64,000 bases of DNA from Komagataella phaffii GS115 (lineage: Eukaryota > Ascomycota > Pichiomycetes > Pichiales > Pichiaceae), in assembly GCF_000027005.1 (NCBI RefSeq), contig NC_012963.1:1550001-1614000 (forward strand). Direction: 5' to 3'. Below, piece by piece: positions 39,648 through 49,805 of the stretch; position 1 is the first letter of the stretch, and each line of letters starts with the position of its first letter. A program made the position numbers and the translations under genes. Under the pieces are notes generated by a model. The model was given only the letters and a program-made list of their open reading frames with translations, made no database searches and was not told the origin of the DNA.

Positions 39648-41372
39648 CTATGAGATAAGTTTGCATCGAGTTAAGTCTGATGATGCTGTAAAGTCCTCTA
39701 TATAGAGTGACCCTTTTCTATCCAGGATGTATAATTTATACCCATCACTGTCAAATCGCATGCTCGCAGCCTCTTTGAACCGAACAGCATTAGCCACTTC
39801 TGCAACTATCACCACACGCTTATGTTCATTTCCGTCCATAATTGGTGAAAGAAGAAGGTAGCAACTTCCACTACGGTCAAGATAGGCAACTGCGTCCCCT
39901 CTTGGAGAAATACAAGCCTTGTGAATGGCTGAACCAACTTCATCAACTTTCAGTAGCATTGTGGGTTGAGCAATTGCCTGTAGACCTACGATAGAGTTGA
40001 GTTTAGAGTCAATGACTACCGGTGAACCATTAAAGGCAACTGAAGTTAGGGTGAGTGTTCTGTTGTCGGGGAAAAATTGCATGTCGGTGATTCCCTCACT
40101 CTCCAAGGAGGAGTCCAACGAACGCAGGGATTTCATTACTAGTTTTGGTTCATGAGGGTCAATGACTGATATTACCATGAACCTAAATTCAAGAGCTGTA
40201 GCACAACCCAAGTACTGTGAATCAGGAGAAAATTGTAGTAAGTTCAATGGATCTTTGTAGGGTAGAGTCACAGTGATTACATCAACCTTAATCTCATTTT
40301 CCAAAAAATCTAGCCTAAGAAACGTAATCAACGTTTGCTCAGACTGGGTAAATTTATCTTTTCCTGTAATACCAATAGCAATTAGTGATTCATCATTGCT
40401 AACATCAATACATCGTATAGGAAACTTGGACTGGTACGTATAAATGCATTTGCCATTGTCGTTGGTATCGTATATTTCTAAAATTCCTCTCGTTCCTGAT
40501 ATTATCAACATGTTCTTAGTTATACGACAGGCTAAGTACTCCCATTTGTTGAGCTTTGAAATTAATTCTTTATCTCGCACAACAGGTTTATTTAAGGAAT
40601 CGAATGAAGGTCCAAACTCACCTGTTGATTTTCCACAACATTTCATCTTAGGAGAAGAACTATAATCTATGGGGTCAATGGAGTACACTTGAAACTTGGT
40701 TTCATTCAAAAGAACAAACTGATTTAATGCTGGTGAGATAGCGTTATTAATGAATATTTTGGAAGTTTTTAGTAGCATCTTGGTTTTTTGAGTTATGAAG
40801 TGGTATTGTCTTTTGAAAAATGGGAAATTCCTAGCAAAATTGAGTTCCAACTCTGGATTAGAATGGGTAGTTGATGTGGACACACCTAGCTGAGCTGATT
40901 TAGAAATGTGCAGTAAGTCAGAGTCCAATTTGGCTATATCTTGAGGGTCGTTCTTCGGAAAGACCGTTCCCTGATTGGATTTTTCTTGGAAGGCCTGGGT
41001 TTCCTTACTTGCACCAACTAAAATCTGGTGGAATGCATCCAAAATAGGGATCCCTTTATTATGCTTTGTATCCAGATTATCTTGTTTAGAGAGATTGATC
41101 TGACCCGATTTTACGTACTCAGTTGAGAAAGCATTCTGGCTCATTAAAAGATGATACAATTCACGAAGCTGATAAACGGGTCCTACCAAATGTATGTCTT
41201 TTGCATAGCAAACAGCACATAGGCCTTTCAATGAGGTGAATAAGTTTTCACTTATCACGCAACCACAGCTCAGCATAGAAGCATCTCCAACTGGGCTGTA
41301 CAATACTTCGCCATTATCAATTTCCGAGGGTAATTCCACTAAATGTTCAAAATCTGATTGCTTGAATTCCAT
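39648..41372 (-). CDS. PTR3: SPS amino-acid sensor component Ptr3
   Basis: This is a 574-residue soluble protein with a small Cys-rich N-terminal module: ASMLSCGCVISENLF (about 32-46), then CAVCYAKDIHLVGPVYQLREL, a RING-like arrangement. The C-terminal part (about 200-570) has repeated beta-strand units of WD type (IIISGTRGILEIYD-like, then CIDVSNDESLIAIG and LQFSPDSQYLGCA). This matches Ptr3, which links the Ssy1 sensor to the Ssy5 protease at the plasma membrane so that Stp1/Stp2 are cleaved when amino acids are present. S. cerevisiae Ptr3 is longer (678). It is divergent from EDC3 across 212 bp. The call rests on the N-terminal module and layout. Confidence 0.65.
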   Translation of the reverse strand: MEFKQSDFEHLVELPSEIDNGEVLYSPVGDASMLSCGCVISENLFTSLKGLCAVCYAKDIHLVGPVYQLRELYHLLMSQNAFSTEYVKSGQINLSKQDNLDTKHNKGIPILDAFHQILVGASKETQAFQEKSNQGTVFPKNDPQDIAKLDSDLLHISKSAQLGVSTSTTHSNPELELNFARNFPFFKRQYHFITQKTKMLLKTSKIFINNAISPALNQFVLLNETKFQVYSIDPIDYSSSPKMKCCGKSTGEFGPSFDSLNKPVVRDKELISKLNKWEYLACRITKNMLIISGTRGILEIYDTNDNGKCIYTYQSKFPIRCIDVSNDESLIAIGITGKDKFTQSEQTLITFLRLDFLENEIKVDVITVTLPYKDPLNLLQFSPDSQYLGCATALEFRFMVISVIDPHEPKLVMKSLRSLDSSLESEGITDMQFFPDNRTLTLTSVAFNGSPVVIDSKLNSIVGLQAIAQPTMLLKVDEVGSAIHKACISPRGDAVAYLDRSGSCYLLLSPIMDGNEHKRVVIVAEVANAVRFKEAASMRFDSDGYKLYILDRKGSLYIEDFTASSDLTRCKLIS

Positions 41373-41584
41373 TAAGTGGACGGCTAAAGCTACTTAATTG
41401 GTATTTTCCTTTGTCAACGGTTCAGAAAGTACCGTAATCTGGGGATGAAGGGTGGTTCTATAGCTCAATCTCCTTCTAACAATAGTGTTTGTCGCGAAGG
41501 ATCTATTCCTAAATTTCATCGAGTTCACACTCCCAAGACGCATTCTTACCCAACAACTAATTGTTGTAACAGTTCTATTTGAAA

Positions 41585-42997
41585 ATGTCACAGTTCTTGG
41601 GAAGCACAGTTCTACTGGTGCTGAAGAACAACAAAAGATTTCAAGGGAAAATAGATGCGGTTGACAATAAGGTTGCATCCTTGAGCTCTGTGGTTGACCT
41701 CAACACCGAGACAAGACAATCTATCCCTGACCAGAAAATACCAGGAAGAGATATTGCCAAGCTTGAAGTGTTGAGCTTATGTGATAAAGTACTAAAGAAC
41801 AATGAGTCCAAGAAAAACAAAAACAAGAAAAAGTCTAAGGCCAAGAAAGACGATAATGATATAGCGTGGAATGGTGACGATAAGCTCAACGAAGAATTTG
41901 ATTTTCAGAGCAATTTGGACAAGTTTGATAAAGAAAGTGTATTCAGGGAACTCAGCGCTAAAGATAATATTGATCCAAATTTGAGATTAGCGGGGCATAA
42001 TAAGAAGGTCAACTATGATCACAACGAAATGGTTGTCAAGAAAGAGGTCGATACTTGGGATAATCAGCAATCGATTCCTACTCCGATAGCCCCGTCTAGA
42101 AGCAGTACCTCTACGTTTCCCCATCTACAGAGACAACCATCCATTAGGCAGCCGGGTTTTGGTATTCAATTGACCGATGGGGCCAATCTTTTGCCATCCT
42201 GCTCCCCTGTTCAACTATTGGAGATGGAGAGGATCACAGTTGATGAATACAAGGTTCCTATCGAGATGTTGCTAGAGAATGTTGCCATAAATGTTTCTTC
42301 TATTGTTATTAAGAGTCTTGGTGGTTACGCTAGGTTCGACCAAACCAACCACAATTTACCGCCTTTAATTTTATTTTTGGTCGGGAACAATCGATCAGGT
42401 GCCAGAGTTTTGTCAGTTGGTAGAAGGTTGGTAAATATTGGCGCCAGATGTGTAGCCATCTTGACGAATACAAACTCTGACGAGTTGATAGACTCAGTGA
42501 AAAGACAATCAACTATATTTACCAAATTTGGTGGACGACTAGTTTACGATATTAATCAATTGACTGTGCTGCTAGACAGTTTGCAATCCCCTTTGGAATT
42601 TGTCGTTGATGGCTTACAAGGTTATGATAACCATTTGGATGATCTTTTTGGTGTTGAATTGACGACATCCAACAGCCTCATAGAATGGGTTAATCAACAG
42701 TACGTCAATGTTCTGTCTTTAGATATCCCAAGTGGTCTTGAGCCAAGCTCAGCTCATATAAATTCTGAGAATGCATTTTTGCAGTCAAAATTTATTGTTT
42801 CCGTCGGGTTGCCATTAAACGGAGTCCTGAATGCGTATAAAGAAGGTGGAGTCTTAACTCCAGGAGATTGCATACATTATCTGGTAGATTTATCTGTCCC
42901 TAGGGCCATTTTCAAGAAAGGATCTCTCAGGAAATTTGATAGAGACTGGTTTGAAGACAAGGGATTCATTGAGCTATTCATCAAGCAGACGATTTAG
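41585..42997 (+). CDS. EDC3: mRNA decapping enhancer Edc3
   Basis: This is a 470-residue P-body protein. The N-terminal LSm-like domain (about 1-60) reads FLGSTVLLVLKNNKRFQGK. A Lys-rich linker follows, then an FDF motif (EFDFQSNLDKFDKE, near 105-120), which binds Dhh1. The C-terminal YjeF-N Rossmann domain (about 220-465) includes LILFLVGNNRSGARVLSVGR and VLSLDIPSGLEP. Edc3 bridges Dcp2, Dhh1 and other decapping factors. The frame reaches back to a TTG at 41579; the ATG at 41585 is the start. It is divergent from PTR3. Confidence 0.93.
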   Translation: MSQFLGSTVLLVLKNNKRFQGKIDAVDNKVASLSSVVDLNTETRQSIPDQKIPGRDIAKLEVLSLCDKVLKNNESKKNKNKKKSKAKKDDNDIAWNGDDKLNEEFDFQSNLDKFDKESVFRELSAKDNIDPNLRLAGHNKKVNYDHNEMVVKKEVDTWDNQQSIPTPIAPSRSSTSTFPHLQRQPSIRQPGFGIQLTDGANLLPSCSPVQLLEMERITVDEYKVPIEMLLENVAINVSSIVIKSLGGYARFDQTNHNLPPLILFLVGNNRSGARVLSVGRRLVNIGARCVAILTNTNSDELIDSVKRQSTIFTKFGGRLVYDINQLTVLLDSLQSPLEFVVDGLQGYDNHLDDLFGVELTTSNSLIEWVNQQYVNVLSLDIPSGLEPSSAHINSENAFLQSKFIVSVGLPLNGVLNAYKEGGVLTPGDCIHYLVDLSVPRAIFKKGSLRKFDRDWFEDKGFIELFIKQTI

Positions 42998-43328
42998 AAT
43001 AAGTACTCTATTTATGTATATATATTTTGATATCATCAGGTCCGAAACTGGTTAGAGTAACGGGGTAGTATTATCAAATGCAAGTTTAGATATACCATTC
43101 CATGATACATATTATGTAATTGGGTTCAGCCCATTCGCGGGTCACCCAGGTACTTTCAAAAAAGAAGGTAGTGCAAACAACAAGCTGCTCCTATCACAAA
43201 AATGCCTGGAAACGCCAGCATAACAATCGTTCCATCACCAGTCGTTCATCTGTTTGCCATTAAAACATTACATTTGTTTGCTGTTAAGATAAAAGAGACT
43301 TTCTCGAGTTTTCGCATTAAGTTAAATT
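42998..43328. other. Intergenic between EDC3 and VAC8
   Basis: This 331-bp region holds the EDC3 3' flank and VAC8 promoter. No RNA gene or repeat is seen. Confidence 0.5.
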
Positions 43329-44999
43329 ATGGGAGTCTGCTGTAGTTGTTTCAAGAGGTATGAACATGACCAGTCATACCCACCTTTGTTGGCAGAAAAT
43401 GAACGGGAAGCCATTTCATCGTTGCTTCAGTATTTGGAAAACCGGTCTGAAGTAGATTTTTTTACCGATGGACCGCTCAGAGCGTTGTCAACGTTAGTTT
43501 ATTCGGAAAATATTGATCTACAAAGGAGCGCTGCTCTAGCTTTTGCAGAAGTTACTGAGAAAGATGTCAGACCTGTAACAAGGGACGTCTTGGAGCCAAT
43601 TTTGATCCTCTTGCAAAGCTCTGATGCGGAGGTTCAAAGAGCAGCGTGTGCTGCGCTAGGCAACCTTGCCGTCAATGATTCTAATAAGGTATTGATCGTA
43701 AACATGGGTGGTTTAGAGCCCTTGATTAGACAAATGATGTCTCCAAACATCGAGGTTCAATGCAATGCAGTTGGTTGTATCACCAATCTGGCAACTCAAG
43801 ATCAAAATAAATCAAAGATTGCTACCAGTGGTGCTCTCATACCATTGACTAAGCTGGCAAAGTCCAAGGACTTAAGAGTCCAAAGAAATGCAACGGGTGC
43901 TTTGCTGAACATGACTCATTCTCTCGAGAACAGACAAGAACTCGTTAACGCGGGTAGTGTTCCAATATTAGTTCAGTTGCTATCGTCAACGGATCCCGAT
44001 GTCCAATACTATTGTACCACTGCATTATCCAACATAGCTGTTGATGAGGGTAACAGGAAAAAACTGGCAAGTACGGAGCCAAAACTTATTTCTCAGTTAG
44101 TTCAATTGATGGACTCCACGTCACCAAGAGTTCAATGCCAAGCTACTCTGGCCTTGCGAAATCTTGCATCGGACGCCAATTACCAACTGGAGATAGTACG
44201 AGCAGGAGGTCTACCAAACTTGGTGACATTGTTGAATTCCACTCATCAACCGCTAGTTCTCGCTGCCGTGGCATGTATCAGAAATATTTCCATTCATCCG
44301 CTAAACGAAGCCTTGATTATCGATGCTGGATTCCTCAAGCCATTAGTCTCCCTTCTGGACTACAATGACAATGTTGAGATTCAATGCCACGCGGTGTCCA
44401 CCCTGAGAAATTTGGCCGCTTCATCAGAAAGGAATAGATTAGCATTATTAGAATCTGGTGCTGTGGAAAAGTGCGAGAAGTTGGTGTTGAACTCTCCAAT
44501 ATCTGTGCAAAGTGAAATTAGCGCATGCTTTGCCATTCTGGCACTAGCAGATGATTTGAAGATGAAGCTCCTTGATTCTAACATCATCGAAGTGTTACTG
44601 CCTTTGACGTCTTCCGAAAATGGAGAAGTCTGTGGTAATGCTGCAGCTGCGTTGGCAAACTTGTGCTCTAGAATTCCTGACTATACCATAATATTGAAAA
44701 ATTATGAACAAATCTCAAAATTTATTGCCAAATTCTTGAACTCACAAAACCCCACTTTTGAGCATATTGCCTTATGGACGACATTGCAACTCCTTGAGAG
44801 CGAGGACGAGACTATCAAAGCTAAACTCAAGAAGCAGATCAACAGTGGGGAGATTAGCCTCAATAATTTAACCACGTCTACATTGAACAACCATAGTGAC
44901 ACGAGTAACATAATTAATAACGATGGAGAGGAAGGTGAGTTCAATGATGGTGATGACATTATCAACCTGACCCAACAAATCTTGGAGATGATCAAATGA
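43329..44999 (+). CDS. VAC8: Vacuolar armadillo-repeat protein Vac8
   Basis: This is a 556-residue protein. The N-terminus MGVCCSCF provides Gly2 for myristoylation and three cysteines for palmitoylation, which anchor it to the vacuole membrane. Tandem ARM repeats fill about 40-520 (for example [44 protein letters not shown]). Vac8 serves vacuole inheritance, homotypic fusion, nucleus-vacuole junctions and selective autophagy. A CTG codon falls on a conserved ARM leucine (GALLN), supporting the standard genetic code. The Asp/Glu/Asn-rich tail is followed by a convergent Myb gene, 114 bp away. Confidence 0.96.
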   Translation: MGVCCSCFKRYEHDQSYPPLLAENEREAISSLLQYLENRSEVDFFTDGPLRALSTLVYSENIDLQRSAALAFAEVTEKDVRPVTRDVLEPILILLQSSDAEVQRAACAALGNLAVNDSNKVLIVNMGGLEPLIRQMMSPNIEVQCNAVGCITNLATQDQNKSKIATSGALIPLTKLAKSKDLRVQRNATGALLNMTHSLENRQELVNAGSVPILVQLLSSTDPDVQYYCTTALSNIAVDEGNRKKLASTEPKLISQLVQLMDSTSPRVQCQATLALRNLASDANYQLEIVRAGGLPNLVTLLNSTHQPLVLAAVACIRNISIHPLNEALIIDAGFLKPLVSLLDYNDNVEIQCHAVSTLRNLAASSERNRLALLESGAVEKCEKLVLNSPISVQSEISACFAILALADDLKMKLLDSNIIEVLLPLTSSENGEVCGNAAAALANLCSRIPDYTIILKNYEQISKFIAKFLNSQNPTFEHIALWTTLQLLESEDETIKAKLKKQINSGEISLNNLTTSTLNNHSDTSNIINNDGEEGEFNDGDDIINLTQQILEMIK

Positions 45000-45113
45000 T
45001 CTGAGATGAATTAGGGGGGGTAAAAAAGTTTCGTATCTAAGTGTTTGCATTCCGTGAATTGGTATAATAAAGTAATGTATTAAAGTTAAAGAACTAAGTA
45101 CATCCACCTACTA

Positions 45114-46592
45114 TTAAGCTAGTAGATTGGATATCATCATCTTATCTATCTTGCTCTCTTGTTTGTCCTTCTTTTGCGAGACAGATAACGATGAAGGCAA
45201 GCCTTTAACATCACCCTTTTCAGTAAAGCTCTCATTCTCGCCTGCGGTGGTTTCAATCTGATTCTCCTTCTCTTTACTATTGCTACGTTCCCGGTCGGAA
45301 GTCTCCTCCGGCTTTAAATTTTCTTCTCTAGAGATTGAAGCAGAAAGCCTAGGAGAGCTATTATTTTGATTCCTTGAAGAGCATATTGATGAAATGCTTA
45401 ACCTGTGAGGTACCAAAGATGGAGATGCTTTACCCCGAATGGAATCAGCATTGATATAGCTGGACCTTCGAGAGTTGTTGTTCGAAGTTAGCACCACAGA
45501 ATGATTCGACGAGGAATCCGATAATGGGTTAATCGAGTTACTTCTGGAAGTGTGATAAACAGGATCGGTCAATGAAATAGCATTGACGTGATAATTGTTA
45601 AAACTTGGAGGATACTGTGCATGATGAGACGCGTTGATATTTGGGACTTGATTGTTGAATAAATAGGTGTTATTCAGCGAATGACGTCGTAATGAGTGTG
45701 GATCATCATAGAGCTTCTTTTTCAACGAGGAAAGATGAGTAGGAGTTTCTGTCAAGTTGCTATCAAAACGCATGTCTACACTGGTAGATCTTTTATGGGG
45801 AAAAAGTTGGAGTGGCTGTTGCGAAGGAAATAGCAATGATTGGGAAGGAGACGACACGCCATGTGAGACCGGTGGTAGTGTTGTTCCGCTCCCAGACCCC
45901 ATGGCCGGCTGTGGTAATAATTGATTCACTCCAGTGAGACCTGCTACTGAAAGTGATTGAGGTTGTTGCAAGCTTGGAGGGGGTGGGTGAGATAAGGAAT
46001 GATTTTCCTGGAGCGGTGGATATGATGATGGATGGATCTCTTGCGATGGCGGTGGTTGTTGTTGATGGGCACCGGGGGCATTTTGTTGGTTTGCTTGACT
46101 GAACATTGAAGTATTGAAAGCTATCGGATGCTGAGGAGGTATAGATTGCAGAGGCAACCCATCATTGTTGTTAGATTCTGTAACGGGGGTTGTATTAGTG
46201 GCAGATCCCTGACTACTATGTTGCAATGAGGCTCTTCTGCGTTTATTGGCGCCGCCGTTCCACCAGTTCTTGATAGCATTGTCGCTTCGACCATTCAAAT
46301 GGCGGGCTATTTCAGCCCATCTTTTACCGTATTTCATCACCAACTCTTCGATGCATGCACCTTCTTCCGGTGTTATTGGATTACGGTTCAACGAAGGCTT
46401 GAGGTTTTGATGGTACCGTTCCCTGCATTGTTTAGGAGTCCGTGAACCAAGGTTCTGTGATATCCTAACCCAATTAGATGCTCCTAACAGATTGATGAGA
46501 TCCATCAGTTTATTGTCTTCCTCCGTTGACCATGGACCTCGACGAAGACCCAGCTTCATGTTGTTGCTCGTAAAGGAGGAGTTGGTGCTCAT
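45114..46592 (-). CDS. R2R3-type Myb transcription factor (FlbD/Bas1-like DNA-binding domain)
   Basis: This is a 492-residue nuclear regulator. Two Myb repeats lie near residues 18-115: RGPWSTEEDNKLMDLINLLG with NWVRISQNLGSRTPKQCRER, then ITPEEGACIEELVMKYGKRW with IARHLNGRSDNAIKNWW. The rest is low-complexity: Gln/Pro-rich (about 165-270), His/Asn/Ser-rich, then a charged tail. The DNA-binding part resembles FlbD-type fungal Mybs; targets are unknown. The frame reaches back to a TTG at 46628; the ATG at 46592 (MSTNSSF) is the credible start. The 1.8-kb gene-free upstream DNA fits a gene with a long regulated promoter. Confidence 0.82.
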   Translation of the reverse strand: MSTNSSFTSNNMKLGLRRGPWSTEEDNKLMDLINLLGASNWVRISQNLGSRTPKQCRERYHQNLKPSLNRNPITPEEGACIEELVMKYGKRWAEIARHLNGRSDNAIKNWWNGGANKRRRASLQHSSQGSATNTTPVTESNNNDGLPLQSIPPQHPIAFNTSMFSQANQQNAPGAHQQQPPPSQEIHPSSYPPLQENHSLSHPPPPSLQQPQSLSVAGLTGVNQLLPQPAMGSGSGTTLPPVSHGVSSPSQSLLFPSQQPLQLFPHKRSTSVDMRFDSNLTETPTHLSSLKKKLYDDPHSLRRHSLNNTYLFNNQVPNINASHHAQYPPSFNNYHVNAISLTDPVYHTSRSNSINPLSDSSSNHSVVLTSNNNSRRSSYINADSIRGKASPSLVPHRLSISSICSSRNQNNSSPRLSASISREENLKPEETSDRERSNSKEKENQIETTAGENESFTEKGDVKGLPSSLSVSQKKDKQESKIDKMMISNLLA

Positions 46593-48406
46593 GCTTGTAC
46601 TAACACGATGGTATTTGGAGACTGACAAGCTGGTGATAAGACACTATTACCAGACTAGTGGGAAACGTGAGTTAAAAACAATTTACAATGTTGTTTTGCT
46701 TGGAGAAAAAAAGGGAGGAAGAAAAAGATGCATCCAAAGCTTCTGCCAGTGGATTTTGAATGAAATGAGCCTGTAAAGGAACGAACTATTTTCTGGGACA
46801 GAGGAACTTCGCGAATCGGTGTCAGTAAACCTTTATACGTTTGTTCATTACTGATGACATCAGGGTCTCCTGCCCGTTCTTTACCGCATCCCACGCCTAG
46901 AACTATTGAGGGAGTCGTTGATTTCTACTTAGTTTTTTTTTTAGTATGAACGGCTAATTAAGACGTAAAGACTTAGCATCCACCGTTGTGAGTTTTAGTA
47001 TGCACAAAATCAGAATGACACAATGCGCACAAACTTTGTTTCGCAATGACACAAGAACGTTCAAGGTTCAGAGTTGTCCGCTCGTACTACCTTTTCATTT
47101 CTACAGGTAATGGAAAACTCCATCCAATGTCAATTAGCTTTTTTGGGCTACTGGTACACTAAATTAAATCAAACCACAGAAATAATTACGTTGGCGTTCT
47201 GTTTTCGTCCACAAATTGGCTACTGCATCCTGTATGCAAATGATGCATAATTGAAATTCGCTCGCACATAGCGAATCAGTTCCCTGTCTGGAACTTAGCA
47301 GCAACCGTAGGTTTACCATGGTGACAGTTGGGAACGGATCCAGTATTGCACCGTGCAAGAAGATCATTGTAGAGTTGGTGAGACGTGCTCAGAGAAAAGG
47401 GACATCTGTGTAAGTTCAGTGAATTGTGAAAGCGGGGATAAAAAAATTGCATCCCACTTGCTCACCACTTTCTAGACCCGCGAATTGCTGTTAACTGCTT
47501 TCATCCCACTGAATAATTATCTAATTACGAACCATTTACACCCATTAGTATGATGTGTGCCTAATGACCAGGCAGATTAGCAACATTTGAAAGTAACCCT
47601 ACCAACATTCAATCAGCTCAAAGTTGAATCTTGGATGTTTTCAATCTGGGTTTAGGTATTATTGCAGATTTCAAAGCACAATAAGATACAGCAATGCAGA
47701 CTTTTAGGAATGCACGCTGGCCTGTTTTTTCGGCGATATCTATGTGCATACAACAACATGTCGCTGAGAAGGTAGGTACACAATAAAACTGGCGGGCCAT
47801 ATGAATCATCTGCCTGACCGTTTCAAAGGCAATTGTAACCATATGAATCACTGCTGGTACTTTATCTGTAAGCAAACAGCGCTATCTATTGTCCTTCGAT
47901 CCTTGTTGTCGGCAAACTCTACGCAACGTTTCTAGGGGGAATCTCTTCGGGTTTAGCAAAGTTGAAATGACTGGAAAACTCTCACCGTCTTCGAAATTCA
48001 AATAAAACTTAAATATTTCGAAACTCAAATACTGTTGAGCTTTCTTTCTAGTACCCAAGTCCCCAAAGTGGTATTCTTAGGTGTCTTTTTTTCTCCCCCA
48101 GTTTTCAATTCTTAAGACACCTATTTGATAAGACGGGATCAGTTTATGCCCAATTACAGTCTGCTCTCTCAAACTAATTAGCTGGTTCAGTTGCCCGTGA
48201 AACACCTCGAAGCATGCTCTAACGTCCTACTTGGTTCCATTCGTTCGCCCGTCCAGTAACTGGTTAATAGGCTCTTCTCCCACTGATGTAGGTGAACTTG
48301 CGGGCCGGTTGTTGGTTATTATTTTCGCGAATTCTGGTGTCTTCCCTTTCTCTCCTATGTACTAATTTTTCAAGGGACAATGAGCGGACCGACCACCTGA
48401 GTACAG
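46593..48406. other. Long gene-free region between the Myb gene and DIA4
   Basis: About 1.8 kb lie between two divergent starts. Minus-strand open frames of 67-85 codons (46655-46894, 47164-47367, 47618-47875) give no recognisable product. I see no tRNA, repeat or mobile element. It is probably a long promoter/5' leader of the Myb gene. Confidence 0.45.
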
Positions 48407-49762
48407 ATGAGGTTCATCCGTTATATCTCTGTCTCCACAAACTCAAACGTCCTAAGGAAGCCTTCATTTGACTTCAAATCCATTGTACAGCTTCAAGATG
48501 AATATCTAAATTCATGTTCTAGAAGGATTGTCAACGAACAAACTTTACGGAACGCATCAAGTATACTTGATCGATATAACGATTTTGTAAAATTAGATGT
48601 GCAGCTACGGAATCTCAAGAATGAAAGATCCAAATTAAACTCTCAAGTGAAGAATCTAGGACCCAATCAATATCTTTTAGAAGAACTGGGCTTGTTAAAA
48701 GTCAGGATCAAGAATCTATCTTCCCACTACAATGAAACCCAGGAATCTCTTTATCAGATGGCAGAATCGTTGCCTAACTTGATTCATCCCTCTGTTTCGG
48801 ACAAAGAGGAGATTGTGTCAACAATTAATTGCTCATTGAATGATATCGAAGAATTGTCAACTAGAAAGCCAGACCCCACATTTGACCATAAATCTATCTT
48901 AGAAGATCTCAATTTAGCCAATTTCCAGACTGCTAGCAGGGTAAGCGGAACGTCTTTTTACTACCTGCTTAATGATGGGGCTTTGTTGGAGCAAGCTCTT
49001 ATTCAGTATGCTCTTAAATTTGCAAGACAAAATGGGTATGAAATGGTCATTCCTCCCTCAGTCGTTAAAAATGAAGTCACCTATGCCTGTGGTTTTAAGC
49101 CAAGAGACCAAAACAATGAGCAACAAGTGTATGAATTGGCCAACTCTAACCAATGCCTGAATGGCACAGCTGAAATACCACTGGCTGCTTTATGGATAGA
49201 TGCCGAATTCTCTGCCCAAGATCTTCCAAAGAGACAGTGTGCTATCGCCCGCAGTTTCCGAGCAGAGGCTGGAGCCCATGGTAAAGATACCAAAGGCCTT
49301 TATAGGGTTCATGAGTTTTCCAAAGTTGAGCTTTTTCAGTGGACAGAAAATGATGTCAATACTTCAAGTAAGGTTTTGAAAGACATATTGAATCTTCAAA
49401 TTGGATTTTTCACCAGCCTTGGTCTCAAATGCAAGGTCATGAATATGCCATCAAATGACTTAGGGTCCCCTGCATACCAAAAGTTTGATATTGAATGTTT
49501 TATGCCCGGACGTGGTAAGTTTGGAGAGCTCTCATCCACCTCAAACTGTTTGGACTACCAAGCAAGAAGGCTCAACATCAAATATAGGAATTCTACAACT
49601 AACAAGCTGCAATTTGTTCACACATTGAATGGCACCATGTGTGCTGTACCCAGAACGATTGTGGCCATAATAGAAAACTTTTATGATCCTCTCTCCAAGA
49701 CAATAGAGATTCCTGCTCCACTTAGGAGTTTTATGGATGATAAGGAAAGAATATCTGTCTAA
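48407..49762 (+). CDS. DIA4: Mitochondrial seryl-tRNA synthetase
   Basis: This is a 451-residue class IIa enzyme. The first residues (MRFIRYISVSTNSNVLRK) are basic and Ser-rich without acids, consistent with a mitochondrial presequence. A long antiparallel coiled-coil arm follows (about 50-120, LRNLKNERSKLNSQVKNLG). Motif 2 is RSFRAEAGAHGKDTKGLYRV and motif 3 is TLNGTMCAVPRTIVAIIENF. These match SerRS, and the presequence points to the organellar form (Dia4 in yeast). It is convergent with IMH1, with 43 bp between stops. Confidence 0.9.
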   Translation: MRFIRYISVSTNSNVLRKPSFDFKSIVQLQDEYLNSCSRRIVNEQTLRNASSILDRYNDFVKLDVQLRNLKNERSKLNSQVKNLGPNQYLLEELGLLKVRIKNLSSHYNETQESLYQMAESLPNLIHPSVSDKEEIVSTINCSLNDIEELSTRKPDPTFDHKSILEDLNLANFQTASRVSGTSFYYLLNDGALLEQALIQYALKFARQNGYEMVIPPSVVKNEVTYACGFKPRDQNNEQQVYELANSNQCLNGTAEIPLAALWIDAEFSAQDLPKRQCAIARSFRAEAGAHGKDTKGLYRVHEFSKVELFQWTENDVNTSSKVLKDILNLQIGFFTSLGLKCKVMNMPSNDLGSPAYQKFDIECFMPGRGKFGELSSTSNCLDYQARRLNIKYRNSTTNKLQFVHTLNGTMCAVPRTIVAIIENFYDPLSKTIEIPAPLRSFMDDKERISV

Positions 49763-49805
49763 ATAATACTGTACATGTACATAAACCATCCCGAAGGAAA
49801 CCAGC

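Noticed and set aside
41394..41678. 94-codon minus-strand ORF between PTR3 and EDC3
   Set aside because: It overlaps the EDC3 5' end antisense and has no recognisable product.
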